Notes: generated by a model not told the origin, from the letters alone. 64,000 nucleotides of DNA from Dendrophyllia cribrosa (GCA_024195265.1 JAJLRJ010000005.1:42297280-42361279), one strand, 5' to 3'. Counted from the first letter of the stretch, positions 12,040 through 23,480 are shown. Translations and numbers: made by a program.

Positions 12040-12605
12040 TTTTGTGATTTGAAAGTGTGACCATTTAACTGAAAGCTTTTGAGCAGTACTTACCTGTGGT
12101 GCTGTTGATAATGCTGTACAAGGTGGTTCTAACTTTTGAGTCTGTGGATGAAATCCTAAAGTGTGACCATTCAAATGAAAGTTATTGAGCAGAACCTTCC
12201 TGTGGTACTGTTTATTATGTTGTACAAGGTTGTTTTAACTTTTGAGTCTGAATGAAATCCTAAAGTGTGACCATTCAAATGAAAGCTACCGAGCAGTACA
12301 TTACTATGGTACTGTTTATTATGCTGTACAAGGTGGTTCAACTTTTGAGTCTGTGGATGAAATCCTAAAGTGTGACCATTCAAATGAAAGCTATTGAGCA
12401 GTACTTTCCTATGGTATTGTTTATTATGCTGTACAAGGCGGTTCTAACTTTTGAGTCAGTGAATGAAAATCTTTAGTGTGACTTTTAAAGCCACTGAGCA
12501 CAGCTTTCCTATGGTGTTGTTTGTTGTTCGGAAATATTTTACAAAATCACGAAGTTTTAATTTTTTTCTTCAAATTTGAACTTGATGTTTGACATTGAAA
12601 GAACT
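12040..12605 (-). repeat. TTAA-106 tandem array, reverse orientation
   Basis: Four to five copies of a ~106 bp unit read CTTTTGAGTCTGTGGATGAA ... GTGTGACCATTCAAATGAAA. The array closes at about 12530-12600 with a diverged version of the outer end of the single-copy elements (ATATTTTACAAAATC, GATGTTTGACATTG). It is therefore an element with an internally multiplied core rather than a free satellite. Confidence 0.75.
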
Positions 12606-12689
12606 AAGCTTCCTGACATATAGTTTAATTTTACTCCTGAGCAAACAACAGGAAAACATAACATTTAATTATTCGCTAAAAATCATCTT

Positions 12690-13265
12690 TCATGAAGATG
12701 GCCACACTTTAGGGTTTCATCCTCAGACTGTAGAACATCCCATGAGAACAATTAAGTTACCTTATACAGCACAATAAAGTTGTTTTCATTTGAATGGTGA
12801 CAATTTAGGATTTCATCCACAGACTCAAAAGTTAGAACCACCTTGTACAGCATAATAAACAGCACCACAGGAACTGAGGACTGCTCAGTAGCTTTTATTT
12901 GAATGGCCACGCTTTAGGGTTACATCCGCAGGCCGAAAGTTAGAACAACCCTGCGTGGCATAATAAACAGCACCACAGGAAAGTACTACACAGTAGCTTT
13001 AATTTGAATGGCCACGCTTTAGGATTTCATCCACAGGGTCAAAAGTTAGAACCATCCTGCGTGGCACAATAAACAGCACCACAGGAAATTACTGCTCAGT
13101 AGCTTTTATTTGAATGGCCACGCTTTAGAATTTCATCCACAGACTCAAACGTTAGAACCACCTTTTGCAGCACAAAACAGCACCACAGGAAAGTACTGCT
13201 CAATAGCTTTCACTTGAATGGGTCACACTTTGGGCTTTCATCTATAGACTCAGCAATTTAAAAGA
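12690..13265 (+). repeat. TTAA-106 tandem array, forward orientation
   Basis: Five to six units of ~106 bp run in the direction opposite to the preceding array, with a gap of under 100 bases. Each has a recognisable TTTGAATGG-CCAC, ATTTCATCCACAGACTC and ATAATAAACAGCACCAC. The two arrays together make a large inverted structure. Confidence 0.75.
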
Positions 13266-13411
13266 ACAATATTACTTGACTCAGCAGATGTTTGACCCTG
13301 GAAATCTAATACAATCAGTGATAAAATTGAGTTGAAATACATGAACTATATATAGCGACTACTATAGGCATTATAACCATTGGTCAACTAGTACTACAGT
13401 CAAACATAGCG

Positions 13412-13582
13412 TACCCTGGGTGCCAGAGGCTTTTCTCACGCTCTCATCTCTCTCATATTACACACCTCTTTATGTCTCCTATATATTGTTCTCTCGCGGC
13501 TTGGTCCGAGCTTTGCTGGCCTTCAGCCGGCCTCTATTTCCTACGAAAGCGTGCCGCGAGAGATCCTCTGGTATCCAAGGTA
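13412..13582. mobile_element. MITE, TACCCTGGGTGCCAGAGG ends
   Basis: The left end TACCCTGGGTGCCAGAGG and the reverse complement of the right end (TACCTTGGATACCAGAGG) match at 15 of 18 positions, and the flanking TCTC/GAGA also pairs. The same terminal motif recurs as an orphan end near 62502. The interior is non-coding. Confidence 0.6.
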
Positions 13583-15456
13583 AACACAGAGGCCAAATTC
13601 ATGATATGGCTTAGTCTACGTCTGTAATACGGATACCTGTAAAATACGGAAATCAAGGCTATCCTGTATCCAGGGTTACGGCTCACAGAGAGACCAGATG
13701 CATGAATATAGCCCACCAGTCTGTAATACGGACACCTCTATAAGTTACTGAGAAATACAGACGGAAATGAAAGCTGTCCTTTTGGTATCCGCATTAACTA
13801 AGAGGTCGTCTCCCTCTGTAATATACCAAGCGATCTGAGAAAGCACGAGGGTGGCAATGTAAGAAAATATATTATCGCATATTCCAGGCATTAAAAACAC
13901 CTTATAAGCGGAGGGTATAATATAGCGTCCCACGAAGTTTCTAGTTTGCCTCGATAAAGTTTTTTTCACAATTCGCAAATTCATAACATACCAACGAACC
14001 GTTAGCTAAGGTTCTTAAGGATCGCTTATCTGACCGAAGTGGTGAAAACTAAAATCTGGAGACGCCAGTCGCTTCGGGCTGGTACCGAAAATAGCCTTGC
14101 GAAAACTGATAAACAGAATAAACGAGAAAATCACTGTTACCTATCATTAAAGAATTCCGTTGATTACTCTCATTCAGCATCAATGCCTGGTGAGTCTCTT
14201 CGGTATGAGAATTTTTCTTGATCCTACAGTTGGATACACCACAGCAGCTATCCCAGTGGTGGATAGAAAAACAGAATTGAAAGGCGATTATTTTCTTCGA
14301 GCGCGCTTCGAAGCAAGCGATGTAGCGCGAACAGCAATGAAGTCAATGAAGTCGTGCACACGGGCATTGAACGAGTCCGCTGATGATTGAAACAAGATCA
14401 AATTGTTGATAGCCCGGGAAAGTGCATGTGCACCAAAATAGCAGCGAGTAATTACAAACTTGTGTTTGTTCTGTCGAGTGGAAGATAATGAACTAATAAT
14501 AGGAAACTATTGATGACTAAAAGATGAAACGAACTGCGTTGAGCCGGAAGTAAAGGGAACAAAAAAAATTAAGATTCAGAACTTTAACATGGATGTTATT
14601 AATAAATGTACGAAATACAATGTGCGTGGCTGTTATCTTTCATGGTTATCTCTGTTTAGGACTTAACCTTCTCACTTTGCGGCATGAATTGCCAAGATCA
14701 AGTCTTCATTCTAAATTCATCTGACAACAAACCGCTCCACGGGAATGTACTGCTCAGAACCATTTATTTGATTTGTCATTTTTAAGGATTTTATCCGGCA
14801 GACTCGAAGGTTAAAGCGAGGGGTGGGCGGGGTGCTCTTATATATAAGCGATATGGGTATGTGTCGCTGTGAAGGGTGTTGTTTTCCAGCAGTTTAGTCC
14901 GGGATAGGGTATAGAAATCAGAGAGTTTTGGTCTAGAATATGGTATCATTTGCCGGAAAACTGATCAGTGTTATGAAGAATTAAGTCTAGAATAGAAATT
15001 GAAACTCGGAAGATAAAGAGCCTTCCCTAGAAAACGGAAATAAAATCATTGTGGCAACATTGTTGAATGAGATGCTTTTTCAGTAAAAACACTATGGTTC
15101 TACATAATGACTCAGATATTCAGTGTTATCCGGCAGAATCGGGGGTTAGAACCTCAACCACCTTGTTCAGCTTCACAGAAAAGCACTATTCGATAGCTTT
15201 TGTTTGAAAAGTCCAATGTTTTAATCTCATCAGGTGAAACAGAGAACGGTTTGAGTTAATATAAGTTGAGTTATGTTTCTTGCAGTCCCCCTTTGGATAG
15301 TGTAGACAGTGTAGTGAGCGGGCAAATCCACTATCCATAAACAAACTCTGCTCTAGTTGGTTCGAGTCACATTAAACTGATCCTAGAGTAAACCGGGTTC
15401 GTGTTATCGAGATTGTACCCTGCTAAGGCAATATCATTAACCTTGTCAGTGCCACT
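13583..15456. other. Intergenic with two decayed TTAA-106 units
   Basis: Diverged single units of the 106 bp repeat lie at about 14740-14820 and 15120-15240 (ACTGCTCAGAACCATTTATTTGA; CAACCACCTTGTTCAG). The remainder shows no gene-like features. Confidence 0.45.
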
Positions 15457-15717
15457 GGGGAGCAGGGGTGGTGTAGTGGTGAGAGCACTCGCCTCCGATC
15501 CTCGGATCCGGCGTAATATGTGGGTTGAGTTTGTTGTTGGTTCTCTCCTTGCTTCGAGAGGTTTTTCTCTGGGTACTCCGGTTTTCCCCTCTCCTCAAAA
15601 ACCAACATTCTAAATTCCAATTCGATCTGGATAGAGGACCTGCATGAAAACCAGCTGCGGCTGATGTGGCTTTCCTCTCTAAATATAGTTATTTATTTAT
15701 TTTATTTATTTATTTTT
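15457..15717 (+). mobile_element. tRNA-derived SINE, second family
   Basis: The head contains GGTGGTGTAGTGGTGAGAGC, an A-box-like sequence. The body has the motifs GGGTACTCCGGTTTTCCCCT and ACCAGCTGCGGCTGATGTGG, and the end is an A/T-rich (TTAT)n tail. A second copy lies in reverse at 57431-57671. The B box here is damaged relative to that copy, so this one is probably dead. Confidence 0.75.
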
Positions 15718-15789
15718 AAAATTCATTTAAAAAGTAGCGTCGAATGCTGAAAGGTAAACGGCACCTGATCAGACAATAATTTTCAGAAT

Positions 15790-16100
15790 CTCTGATCAGG
15801 GCCCCACTTTAGGATTTCATGGACAGACTTAAATGTTTGAACCAACTTCAGTGTACTGCATAATAAACAGCAACACAGGAAAATACCGCTCAATAGCTTT
15901 CATTTGAATGGTCACACTTTAGGATTTCACACACAAACTCAAAAGTTAGAACCACCTTGCACAGCATAATAAACAGCACCTTAAGAAAGAACTGTGATAG
16001 GTTTAGTTTGAATGTCATAATGTAGGATTTAATGCACAGCCTCAAAAGTTATAGAACCACCTGAGCACCACAGAAAAGTATTGCTGCCTGACTGACTGCT
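15790..16100 (+). repeat. TTAA-106 tandem array, about three units
   Basis: Three diverged copies of the 106 bp unit with the usual landmarks (AGCTTTCATTTGAATGGTCA; ACTCAAAAGTTAGAACCACC). The last is strongly decayed. Confidence 0.65.
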
Positions 16101-16186
16101 TTCGTTTGACAGGGAAGGATTTGCACATCTTCGAACGGTTTGAATCTGGCAGTCAAGGCTTAATTCTACGACTCTGGTACGTGAAC

Positions 16187-16375
16187 ACAACAACAACAAC
16201 AACAACAATTTATTCAGTATTCCCATATATATACATGGTATTACCTAATAAAACTTATGTTACCACAATATACACCATGCATATACACTATATACACCAT
16301 ATACACCATATACACACACCATATACACTAAATGCACCATATACACCATAAACATACACCATACACACCATATAT
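16187..16375. repeat. Microsatellites (CAA)n and (TATACACCA)n
   Basis: A (CAA)n run at about 16187-16208 is followed by degenerate TATACACCA repeats from about 16262 to 16375. The second microsatellite resumes at 16534-16557 on the far side of a foldback element, so one array was split by an insertion. Confidence 0.75.
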
Positions 16376-16539
16376 ATGTTGTGGTTCAATTTTTTCTTTG
16401 GTTTGAAAATTTTCAAACCAGTTTGATTTTTGTTTTCCTTTGTCTCAGAATATGATAATGAACATGAGACAAAGGAAAATAAAAACTAAACTGGTTTGAA
16501 AATTTTTAAACCAAAGAAAAATTTGAACCACAACATATA
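16373..16539. mobile_element. Foldback element inserted in a microsatellite
   Basis: Arms of about 70 bases begin ATATGTTGTGGTTCAA and pair with few mismatches around an 18-base loop near 16448-16465. Flanking TATACACCA repeats on both sides show it inserted into, or amplified within, the microsatellite. Confidence 0.75.
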
Positions 16540-16559
16540 CACCATATACACCATATGTA

Positions 16560-17740
16560 GATGATTGCGGGGTCGAGAGGAAGCGATATATTGTTCAAAA
16601 CTAGCCGCTAGTAACCAACAAAAACCGATCCATTTCAAATCACTTTCTCTTCTGTGTACGAAAACGCGTTTTTTTCAAACAGTGTGGCATAAACGTCGGC
16701 ATATTTCAATGTATTTCATAAACAGAATGGCAAATGACCAATCAGATAACGTGATTCCTCGGATTAAACCGTCATGTTAAAGATTTTCGGCACGCGCATA
16801 TTGCACGAGTTCGTATTTACACAAAGAAGTTATCGGAAACTTTTTCATTGTGCGCACCATACGGGAAAGCAATTTTATCGCTAAGCAAACCGCATTACGC
16901 TGACATCTCTGATTTATACAATAAACGTCTTCACTGTTATTATTGCACCAGTTGTTGAGTTGTTATGGGAAACCATTTTCGATTTCAATATCGTGATAAA
17001 AAATGTCTAGATTTTAGAAAGCGTGATAATTTTGGATTGAATTTGAAAAACACTTGAGTCTGCCTGAGTACCCGTCAAATGCTACAAAGCCAATGGCAAA
17101 TGAAAACAGCCTGAGACTGCAATGCCGAGAATGAAAACGGATTACAGTGTTTTTAAGTTTGGCTGAAAAGAAATATCGTGTATTCTATGCCGTAATTCGA
17201 GGAATTAAAAGCATTTCCTAGCTTCATTTATCAATAGCATCGCAAAGGAAAATACCCGGTGAGAATCGCAGTTCTTGAGGTCATGTCGGTGATGGCTATT
17301 TTAGGGGTATTTTAGATCTTCCAGATAAATAAAAACTTTTCCTAAAATAGAATTCAATTCTGTGGAACAACACGACAGGAGTAATTAAAGTAAGCAGAGG
17401 AATGCGGATGGTTCAAACTGGACAAGATTCAAACGGATTACGCCGAAAAGAAGCAAATCATGATTATGATTACTGTCGGGCCGAAGGTCTAAATCAAATT
17501 TTTGTGTAATCACGTACTGATGATGGCTAGACGCGTGGTTATGCTGTTGCATAAGAGAGCCTTGTAGACCAGGGCACCCATGAAATATGCGTGGGTGCCC
17601 AGTGTTTGGCGCGGGCACGTTGCATTTCACAGTGGGTTTTTATGATGTTTTGTAATTTCGATCTGGATAAACAGGGACCCTATGGATGCCAGGCTTGGAG
17701 CTGACTTGGTTACCCTTTATAAATAATAAAAGTTGTCTCT
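16560..17740. other. Intergenic, nothing recognised
   Basis: A short perfect hairpin (GGGCACCCA / TGGGTGCCC) lies at 17573-17601. Otherwise no coding or repeat signal. Confidence 0.45.
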
Positions 17741-18000
17741 CTCTTCTAACGTCTGAGCTTTGACTCCTCGAAATTGGTGGTTTGACATGTTGGCCATCTT
17801 CCACATATTTATTGTTATTCTTCTAGCCCTTTCTAGTTTTCAACCGTTGCTTGTTATTAGCCTATCATGTGTCAGCATTTTATCTTAGCCCTTTTTAAAT
17901 ATTGCAACCGTTTGTTTCCATCTTCACTTAGCTTTCTTAGTCCCTGATGAAGGTTAGTTTTGTCTAACCGAAATATTGGGGAAATAAAAGAAACCGAACA
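17741..18000 (+). mobile_element. Probable retroelement 3' end with hammerhead-like motif
   Basis: The segment ends in CTGATGA (17944), a six-base-pair stem GGTTAG/CTAACC, GAAA (17970) and GGGGAAATAAAAGAAACC. This resembles the 3' ends of many invertebrate retroelements. The motif mimics a hammerhead core, but it has an extra A before stem II and lacks a matching stem I and cleavage site, so I do not call it a working ribozyme. No reverse transcriptase is present. Confidence 0.35.
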
Positions 18001-18122
18001 AATGCAGCTGTTTGATGGTCAGAAACAATAGAAATCGTTGCATAAAAATAGAGTTTTATTCCCAAAGGATTGAAATTTCATTCTTCTGACACCCAACATG
18101 ACCGCTGTGCAAACCATCAGTA

Positions 18123-18610
18123 GGCCTTTTGCATGAATTATACACGTGACGTACATTGCTTAAACGTAAAAACCTGGAAATTTCAAGCAAAACGTTTACC
18201 TGAAACAAAACAAGCGTCTGAAAATTAGCACAATAACATCAACCTTTTTTTTGCACAATTGGTCACGTGACGTGCATTCCTAAAACACAAAAACCCGGCA
18301 ATTTGAAATAAAAGTTTTATCTGAAGCAAAAAGAGTGTCTAAAGATTAGCTAGCATGCAAATTTTTAAGTGCACATCTTCAAAGTGGAGATTTTTAGTAG
18401 CCATTTGAAATATTAAAGAAGTATTTGTATGGGGCGAACAAGTCCTTGCTATCCAGTCACGCTTTAGTGGTTTTACATTCAAATCCTTGTAATTTTAATC
18501 TGCCATACCTTTTAGACAGTCTTTTTATTTCTGATAAAATTTGTGCTTCAAATTGTCGACTTTTTATGTTTTAGGAATGTAGGTCACGCAATCAGTTGAT
18601 GCAAAAGGCC
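18123..18610. mobile_element. MITE with GGCCTTTTGCAT ends and repeated subtermini
   Basis: The left end GGCCTTTTGCATGA and right end TGCAAAAGGCC are inverted repeats, with imperfect pairing extending about 100 bases. The left half carries the ~120-base subterminal block twice in direct orientation (18128-18235 and 18250-18355), including CACGTGACGT-CATT. It is 488 bp and non-coding. Confidence 0.65.
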
Positions 18611-19010
18611 TGTTCTAATATAACGCTTCTGGCATGGCGCCAACATTCATCCACATTTTGTTGGACAAAATGTTGGGATCGCCTGAAAAGATCGTCTAAC
18701 ATGTTGGAAGCTTTTTGGAAGCGTGTTCCATCAAATTTAAATTGGTTCAAACTTTCATCCAACATCGCTCCAACATTTCCTTCGTTATCGAAAATGTTGG
18801 GTCGTGTTGAAGCGTTTGAACAATTCATTCAACATTTGTTCACATCATGGCTTTCTCAGTTCCTCGCAATTAATTATTTTTAATATGTTGCCCCGATTGT
18901 TGGGCCGATGTTGGAACCCATCGAACGGCCTCCGTACAACTTTTATATTTGCTTAATATTCGTCCAATATTGGGCAAATATTGGAAGAGTTTTTTATTCA
19001 TATTGAAAGT
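18611..19010. repeat. Dispersed CCAACAT/ATGTTGG motif cluster
   Basis: Many short CCAACAT, ATGTTGG and TTGGGC motifs in both orientations make this stretch self-complementary at many registers. Both strands stay open over parts of it, but the peptides are just translations of the motif. It is probably a decayed repeat. Confidence 0.45.
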
Positions 19011-19069
19011 TTGGAGTTTGCAATTAACCCAACTTCACCTGCGTCACAGTAACGTGGTTGTAACTTGGT

Positions 19070-19230
19070 TCCGTAGACAAAGTTGTGTATTTTCATTTGG
19101 AAGCTAATGATCAGTACTTTCTAGTGGTGCTAATTTCTTTTTTATGCTGTACAAGGCAGTTTCAAAATTTGAAGCCGTGGGTGAAATCGCGAAGTGTCGC
19201 CATAATCGCTATCGAGAATTACTTTTCTAT
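19070..19230 (-). repeat. Decayed TTAA-106 unit
   Basis: Landmarks TCAGTACTTTC, TTATGCTGTACAAGG and GTGGGTGAAATC appear in reverse orientation and order, at reduced identity. Confidence 0.5.
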
Positions 19231-19412
19231 GCATGATCACCCGGGATTGTTCTACACTAACCTTTGAGCAATGGTGTTAAATCGTAAAGCTGCTACGGTC
19301 GCCATTGTTAATGTTACTTTAAAAAGCCAAAAGACATATTAATCTCAGTGAAAACCCCAAAATAATAGTTGTGTTTAAAATGTTTCTATTAATGCGCTAC
19401 GGAGTAAAATTA

Positions 19413-19650
19413 AGGACCCGTTTACACGGGTCCGGACAAATTTTTGCACGGACAAAAACTTGCACGGTTCCACCTTGCGTTTACACGGGACCGGTGGAAC
19501 TGGACGAATTTTTAAACGGCTAAGTGTGCAAGTTCCGTGTAAACACCACTGCAATCTGTAACAGAATTTGCACGGATCCATGTAAACAGGTGGTCTAGGA
19601 ACAAAATTCGTCCGTGCAAAAATTTGTCCGGACCCGTGTAAACGGGGCCT
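19413..19650. mobile_element. MITE with GACCCGTTTACACGGG ends
   Basis: The ends AGGACCCGTTTACACGGGTC and AGGCCCCGTTTACACGGGTC (right end reversed) pair for about 40 bases through GGACAAATTTTTGCACGGAC. Internal GTTTACAC and GTGTAAAC blocks recur. The TIR style is hAT-like, which is an inference. The interior is non-coding although short ORFs cross it. Confidence 0.75.
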
Positions 19651-20041
19651 AAGTGTCTCGGCCTGCAGATTGCCAGGATGGAAATGGATTGCAACATGAA
19701 AACATTGGGGCAATGTTTTTAAGTTTTTCGGCTTGTGTCTTGGAAAATTTGCTAAAACTCTGATTATGGTGTATTCTCAGTTCGAAAATTCTCCCGATAT
19801 CTTCCTCTTAATGTTCTATAAGCATTTCATGTATGATAAAGGTATTAAGTTTTAATTTGGAGCAGTTTTGACCTCAAAAAAGTCATTAAATCATTAAAAT
19901 CCTTGAATGTAACCATCCAAATTAAAGCAGTTGGCTGTTTCCCAAGTTGGCCGTCTTGGGAGGTTAACAAAAGAAATCCGTCCATAACGGCTTAAAAAAG
20001 CCGTGACCTTCCTCTAAAATTAATGACTTGTCTTTCCACAG

Positions 20042-20148
20042 AGATGAAGGAATGGATGCAGCTGCAATAACGCGGTTGAAAATCATCTGCTGCCAAATTG
20101 AGGCCGTTTCTAAATTGGGCTGTCATGCTTGGAATCTTTTCGTGGAAG
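20042..20148 (+). CDS. Candidate orphan exon, 35 codons
   Basis: A 107-base open segment is bracketed by a good acceptor (pyrimidine tract, CTTTCCACAG ending at 20041) and a good donor (GGAAG|GTGAGA at 20149). Both flanking codons are split with compatible phases (one base in, one base out). The peptide contains MDAAAITRLKIICCQIEAVS followed by a Cys/His/Trp-containing segment, and it looks more protein-like than the surrounding ORFs. I do not recognise a family and could find no partner exons on this strand. It may be an exon of a gene extending beyond the window, a decayed gene fragment, or chance. Confidence 0.3.
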
Positions 20149-20404
20149 GTGAGATAGGGCGAACGTTTCTTAAAAGTACCGAAGAGAGAGTAACGAATGA
20201 CGATTTAGTCAGTTTGCTGGCATACTCGCCCAGTTGTTTTCGTAAACTTAGATTTCATTGTCTAGCTTTCAAAATCAACAGAAACCCGATCTTTGTTGGT
20301 GGAAGTTCTGTACATATAAACATAGCTCTTTTGGGCCCAAAAAGTTTTCGGGACTTTTAAGAAACACACGCAAGGCCAGAAAAACGTTTTCAACTGACCG
20401 CCCA

Positions 20405-20602
20405 TTAGTGCCAAAAATCAAAATTCAAGAAAAATCCAAATTTCACTTGGTAAAATATTAAAAAACAAATGGTACCATGCAAAAGTACTGCCGAAAAGGT
20501 TTCATTTGAATGGTCACACCATAGGATTTTGTTGACAGACTTCAAAGTTAGAACTACACTACATGTCTCCATGATTGACTCTGGATGTGAAATGGTTAAA
20601 TG
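20405..20602 (+). mobile_element. TTAA-106 family element, single copy
   Basis: Starts AGTGCCAAAAATCAAAATTC and carries the core TTTGAATGGTCACACCATAG. Ends GACTCTGGATGTGAAATGGTTAA, with TTAA at 20595-20598. The left TTAA is not preserved. Confidence 0.65.
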
Positions 20603-20748
20603 AGGGTGACCGCTTAACACAGGTTTGGCTTTAGAAGGAAAGATTGATTTGTCATTTATGAAGATTTAAATATAGATGTTAATGATAAACAGAGAAAAAT
20701 TTATATAGTGCCAAATTTCATAGTGATTGTCGGCGCGGTCTCCTCGCC

Positions 20749-20937
20749 TTAAAGGCTGGTTTTCACTAGCGCATAAGCATAAGCACAAGCCAACATACGC
20801 AGACTCAGTAACGTGTTATTCATTAGTACCAATTGTTTGAACAAAACAGAACAATAGGCACTAATGATCAACACGTTACTGAGTCTGCGTATGTTGGCTT
20901 GTGCTTATGCTTATGCGCTAGTGAAAACCAGCCTTAA
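20749..20937. mobile_element. Foldback element with TTAA flanks
   Basis: Arms of 64 bases (20754-20817 and 20870-20933) starting GGCTGGTTTTCACTAGCGCA are perfect reverse complements. The central region also pairs imperfectly (CATTAGTACCAATTGTTT with GAACAATAGGCACTAATG). Both ends abut TTAA, a candidate target duplication. No coding capacity. Confidence 0.8.
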
Positions 20938-21446
20938 CCGCTCGTGGGAGTAAACGAGAAGTTAGAGGTCGAGGAACCGTCTGACACTGCAGACTACAAA
21001 TTCCTTTCATTGAAAGGTTTTTGAAAAAAATATCCATAAGATAAATTTATATACTGCCACGTTCCATTAATTCCATTAATTTATAGCTGGCTGGCACTTT
21101 AACAAATTGATACACAATATTGAAATTAAATATAATAAAAGAATGCGTTGTCAATTGGAATATGCCTGTTTTGAAAAGGCGGGCTTAAAGAAGTTAACTG
21201 ATCCCATGGTTTCTGTGAAGTGAGATTTATATCTATTCCTATTGTTTTGACTGTTTAATAAGACTGATTTAAATTAAATTAAATTAAATAACAAAGAAAA
21301 ACGTTTTTTTGATAAGTCGTAAAGGGATTTAAGAGAATAAACAGATTTAAAAACATCCAGGGATTAAGCTAACATGAAATATATCTGTCGACTACGTTTG
21401 TTTTGACTGGTTGCGGTGAGTTATGCCAAGGAAACCATACATAAAA

Positions 21447-21660
21447 TTGGCTCTTAACTCCCAGGAGTGCCAAAAATTAAAATTCAAGAAAAATCCCAAA
21501 TTTCGTTTTGTAAAATATTGAAACCAAATGGTAGCATGCAAAAGTACTGCTGAAGAGATTTCATTTGAATGGTCACACCATGGGATTTTGTCAATAGACT
21601 CAAAAGCTAGAACTATAATAATTCTCCGTAATTGGAAGTGAAAGAGATAATCTGGTATTC
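21447..21660 (+). mobile_element. TTAA-106 family element, single copy
   Basis: The left end CTTAACTCCCAGGAGTGCC keeps TTAA, followed by AATTCAAGAAAAATCCC and the core TTTGAATGGTCACACCATGG. The right end is decayed (GGAAGTGAAAGAG). Confidence 0.65.
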
Positions 21661-22482
21661 GTCTCTTTGCTGTCCGGTTCAATCTCACGATAGCCTGACT
21701 GAGGTGATGACACTTTCAACGAGCAGGTTAAAACGGAAGAAAAGACAACATTCCCACGTTAAGTTTAGTTTGTAGGGGAATCTCCTTAGCTCCAGACAAA
21801 CTGAATAACAAATTATATTTATAATCGCTTTGAAACAGGATGTCTGCATACCATAACACATTTAACTTGTCTGCTAGCAAAGAAAGTGGACAAATTCGTT
21901 TACTCTGGAATTTGTTACGCTTCGTATCGTCTAGACACTGGCACGAGTATTGGGTGATAACATTCTTCTCGTGGTTTCAGCATGAAGAAATTTTAAGAAA
22001 ATACCTTCGTTAACTAACATAGCAGACTTGATTAATTTTCCAGCATTTTCACAAAGTTATCATCAACCGTAAAAATTATTTTTGCCGTTGAATCCAAGAG
22101 AAGCGTGTTACAAGAAAAGTATCAAGATGAGAAACTGTTAAAAATTTATTTCCGTTATGTTGTCGTTTTCGCTATTTTGTAAATTTAGAACGCCTGTGGC
22201 ATGACTAAAATGTGGACATTCGGGAAGGAAATCGTGTGCAGACCCATGAACTGACCACGGAGCATATTTACGGGTGAAAAAATGCCCCCGGCTCCTCCCC
22301 ACCGAGGTTCCTGCCATGTCCGGGAAAAGTCCTTGGGTATATTAATGTTGGACAATTGTCTTGGATGAAATGCCGTAGCTGGCCACCTTGCTCAAGCTGA
22401 TAAAGTTGCGTTAACATTGTTGCTCATTCCAGGTTACAATTTGGCTGCGTTTTCATCATTGATACATATTTGTATTCATTTT
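21661..22482. other. Intergenic, nothing recognised
   Basis: No repeat or coding signal visible. Confidence 0.45.
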
Positions 22483-22676
22483 TTAATAGGCCATTTGCAC
22501 GATGGCGTCATTTGACTACAACTACCAGAATTCATTTCGTTTTTCCTTTCTTATTTAAATTTTGTAATCCCAGTGAGGTTTAAATAACAATAACCCTAAT
22601 TTGCACTATAAAGCAAAAAACTGAAGGATTCTGGTAGTTGTAGTCATATGACGTCATCGTGCAAATGGCCTATTAA
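22483..22676. mobile_element. MITE with TTAATAGGCCATTTGCACGA ends
   Basis: Terminal inverted repeats of about 50 bases run through GCGTCA and GACTACAACTACCAGAAT with few mismatches. It is 194 bp with an AT-rich non-coding interior. Confidence 0.8.
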
Positions 22677-23265
22677 AGGTTTGAAGCTTGTAATTGAAAA
22701 ACATTTTACAGCGTTTTTTTCCCATTGGATTTCGCTTTATGATTGGTTAAAAACATTTGCGCCACTCTCTGACCAATCAATCATGACTTGGTCGCATGTG
22801 TTTTCTTGCGCTTTTTGCCGGCTACATGTATTTGTTTCAAGTTATGATTGGTTCATTGAATTGTCTGCGTCTACTCAGTGTTGGATTGGCAAGAGGAGTA
22901 ACTTTGATTTTGGTTTTGCGACAATGAGAACGGAGGACAAATCTCCGTAGAAGCGTGACACTTTGTAAATAATTAACATAATTTATACATTTATATATTT
23001 GCTCACTACTGATTGGCTGAGAGCATACCACCACTTCATGCTGGTATCAAGTTATGACGTCACATCTACAGACACTGAAATTTATGCAGGTAGAAATGTC
23101 CCCATCTAAGCCACGCAGCATGTATTGTTGGCAACAGCGCAAAAGAAACTACAAGATTCACAAACGGAAGATACATAATGCTGCAAAATTAAGCCTGAGT
23201 TATGAATAAGTCATTTTTAGATTCGGTTTTCGCATGACAGAGAGGATTGTCAAGACGTCAGTCTG
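22677..23265. other. Intergenic, nothing recognised
   Basis: Contains an ORF of 100 codons (22648-22950) that overlaps the MITE end and has no recognisable product. I do not call it a gene. Confidence 0.4.
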
Positions 23266-23480
23266 AGTTAACTCTTCAACTTCCAAGAGTGCCAAATATC
23301 AAAATTCGAGTAAAATACCAAATTTCATTTTGTAAAATATTGAAAAACAAATGATACCATGCAAAAGTACTGCGAAAGAGGTTTCATTTGAATGGTCACA
23401 TCATAGGATTTCGTCCAGAGACTCAAAAGTTAGAACTACACTACATGTCGTCATAATTGATTCTGGGACACACTCCGCTT
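23266..23480 (+). mobile_element. TTAA-106 family element, single copy
   Basis: The left end GTTAACTCTTCAACTTCCAA is followed by AAGAGTGCCAAATATC. The core TTTGAATGGTCACATCATAG and ACTCAAAAGTTAGAACTACA are present. The right end is near the GATTCTGGG motif at about 23460. Confidence 0.6.

Noticed and set aside
22648..22950. 100-codon plus-strand protein
   Set aside because: It starts inside the inverted repeat of a MITE, and the sequence has no domain.
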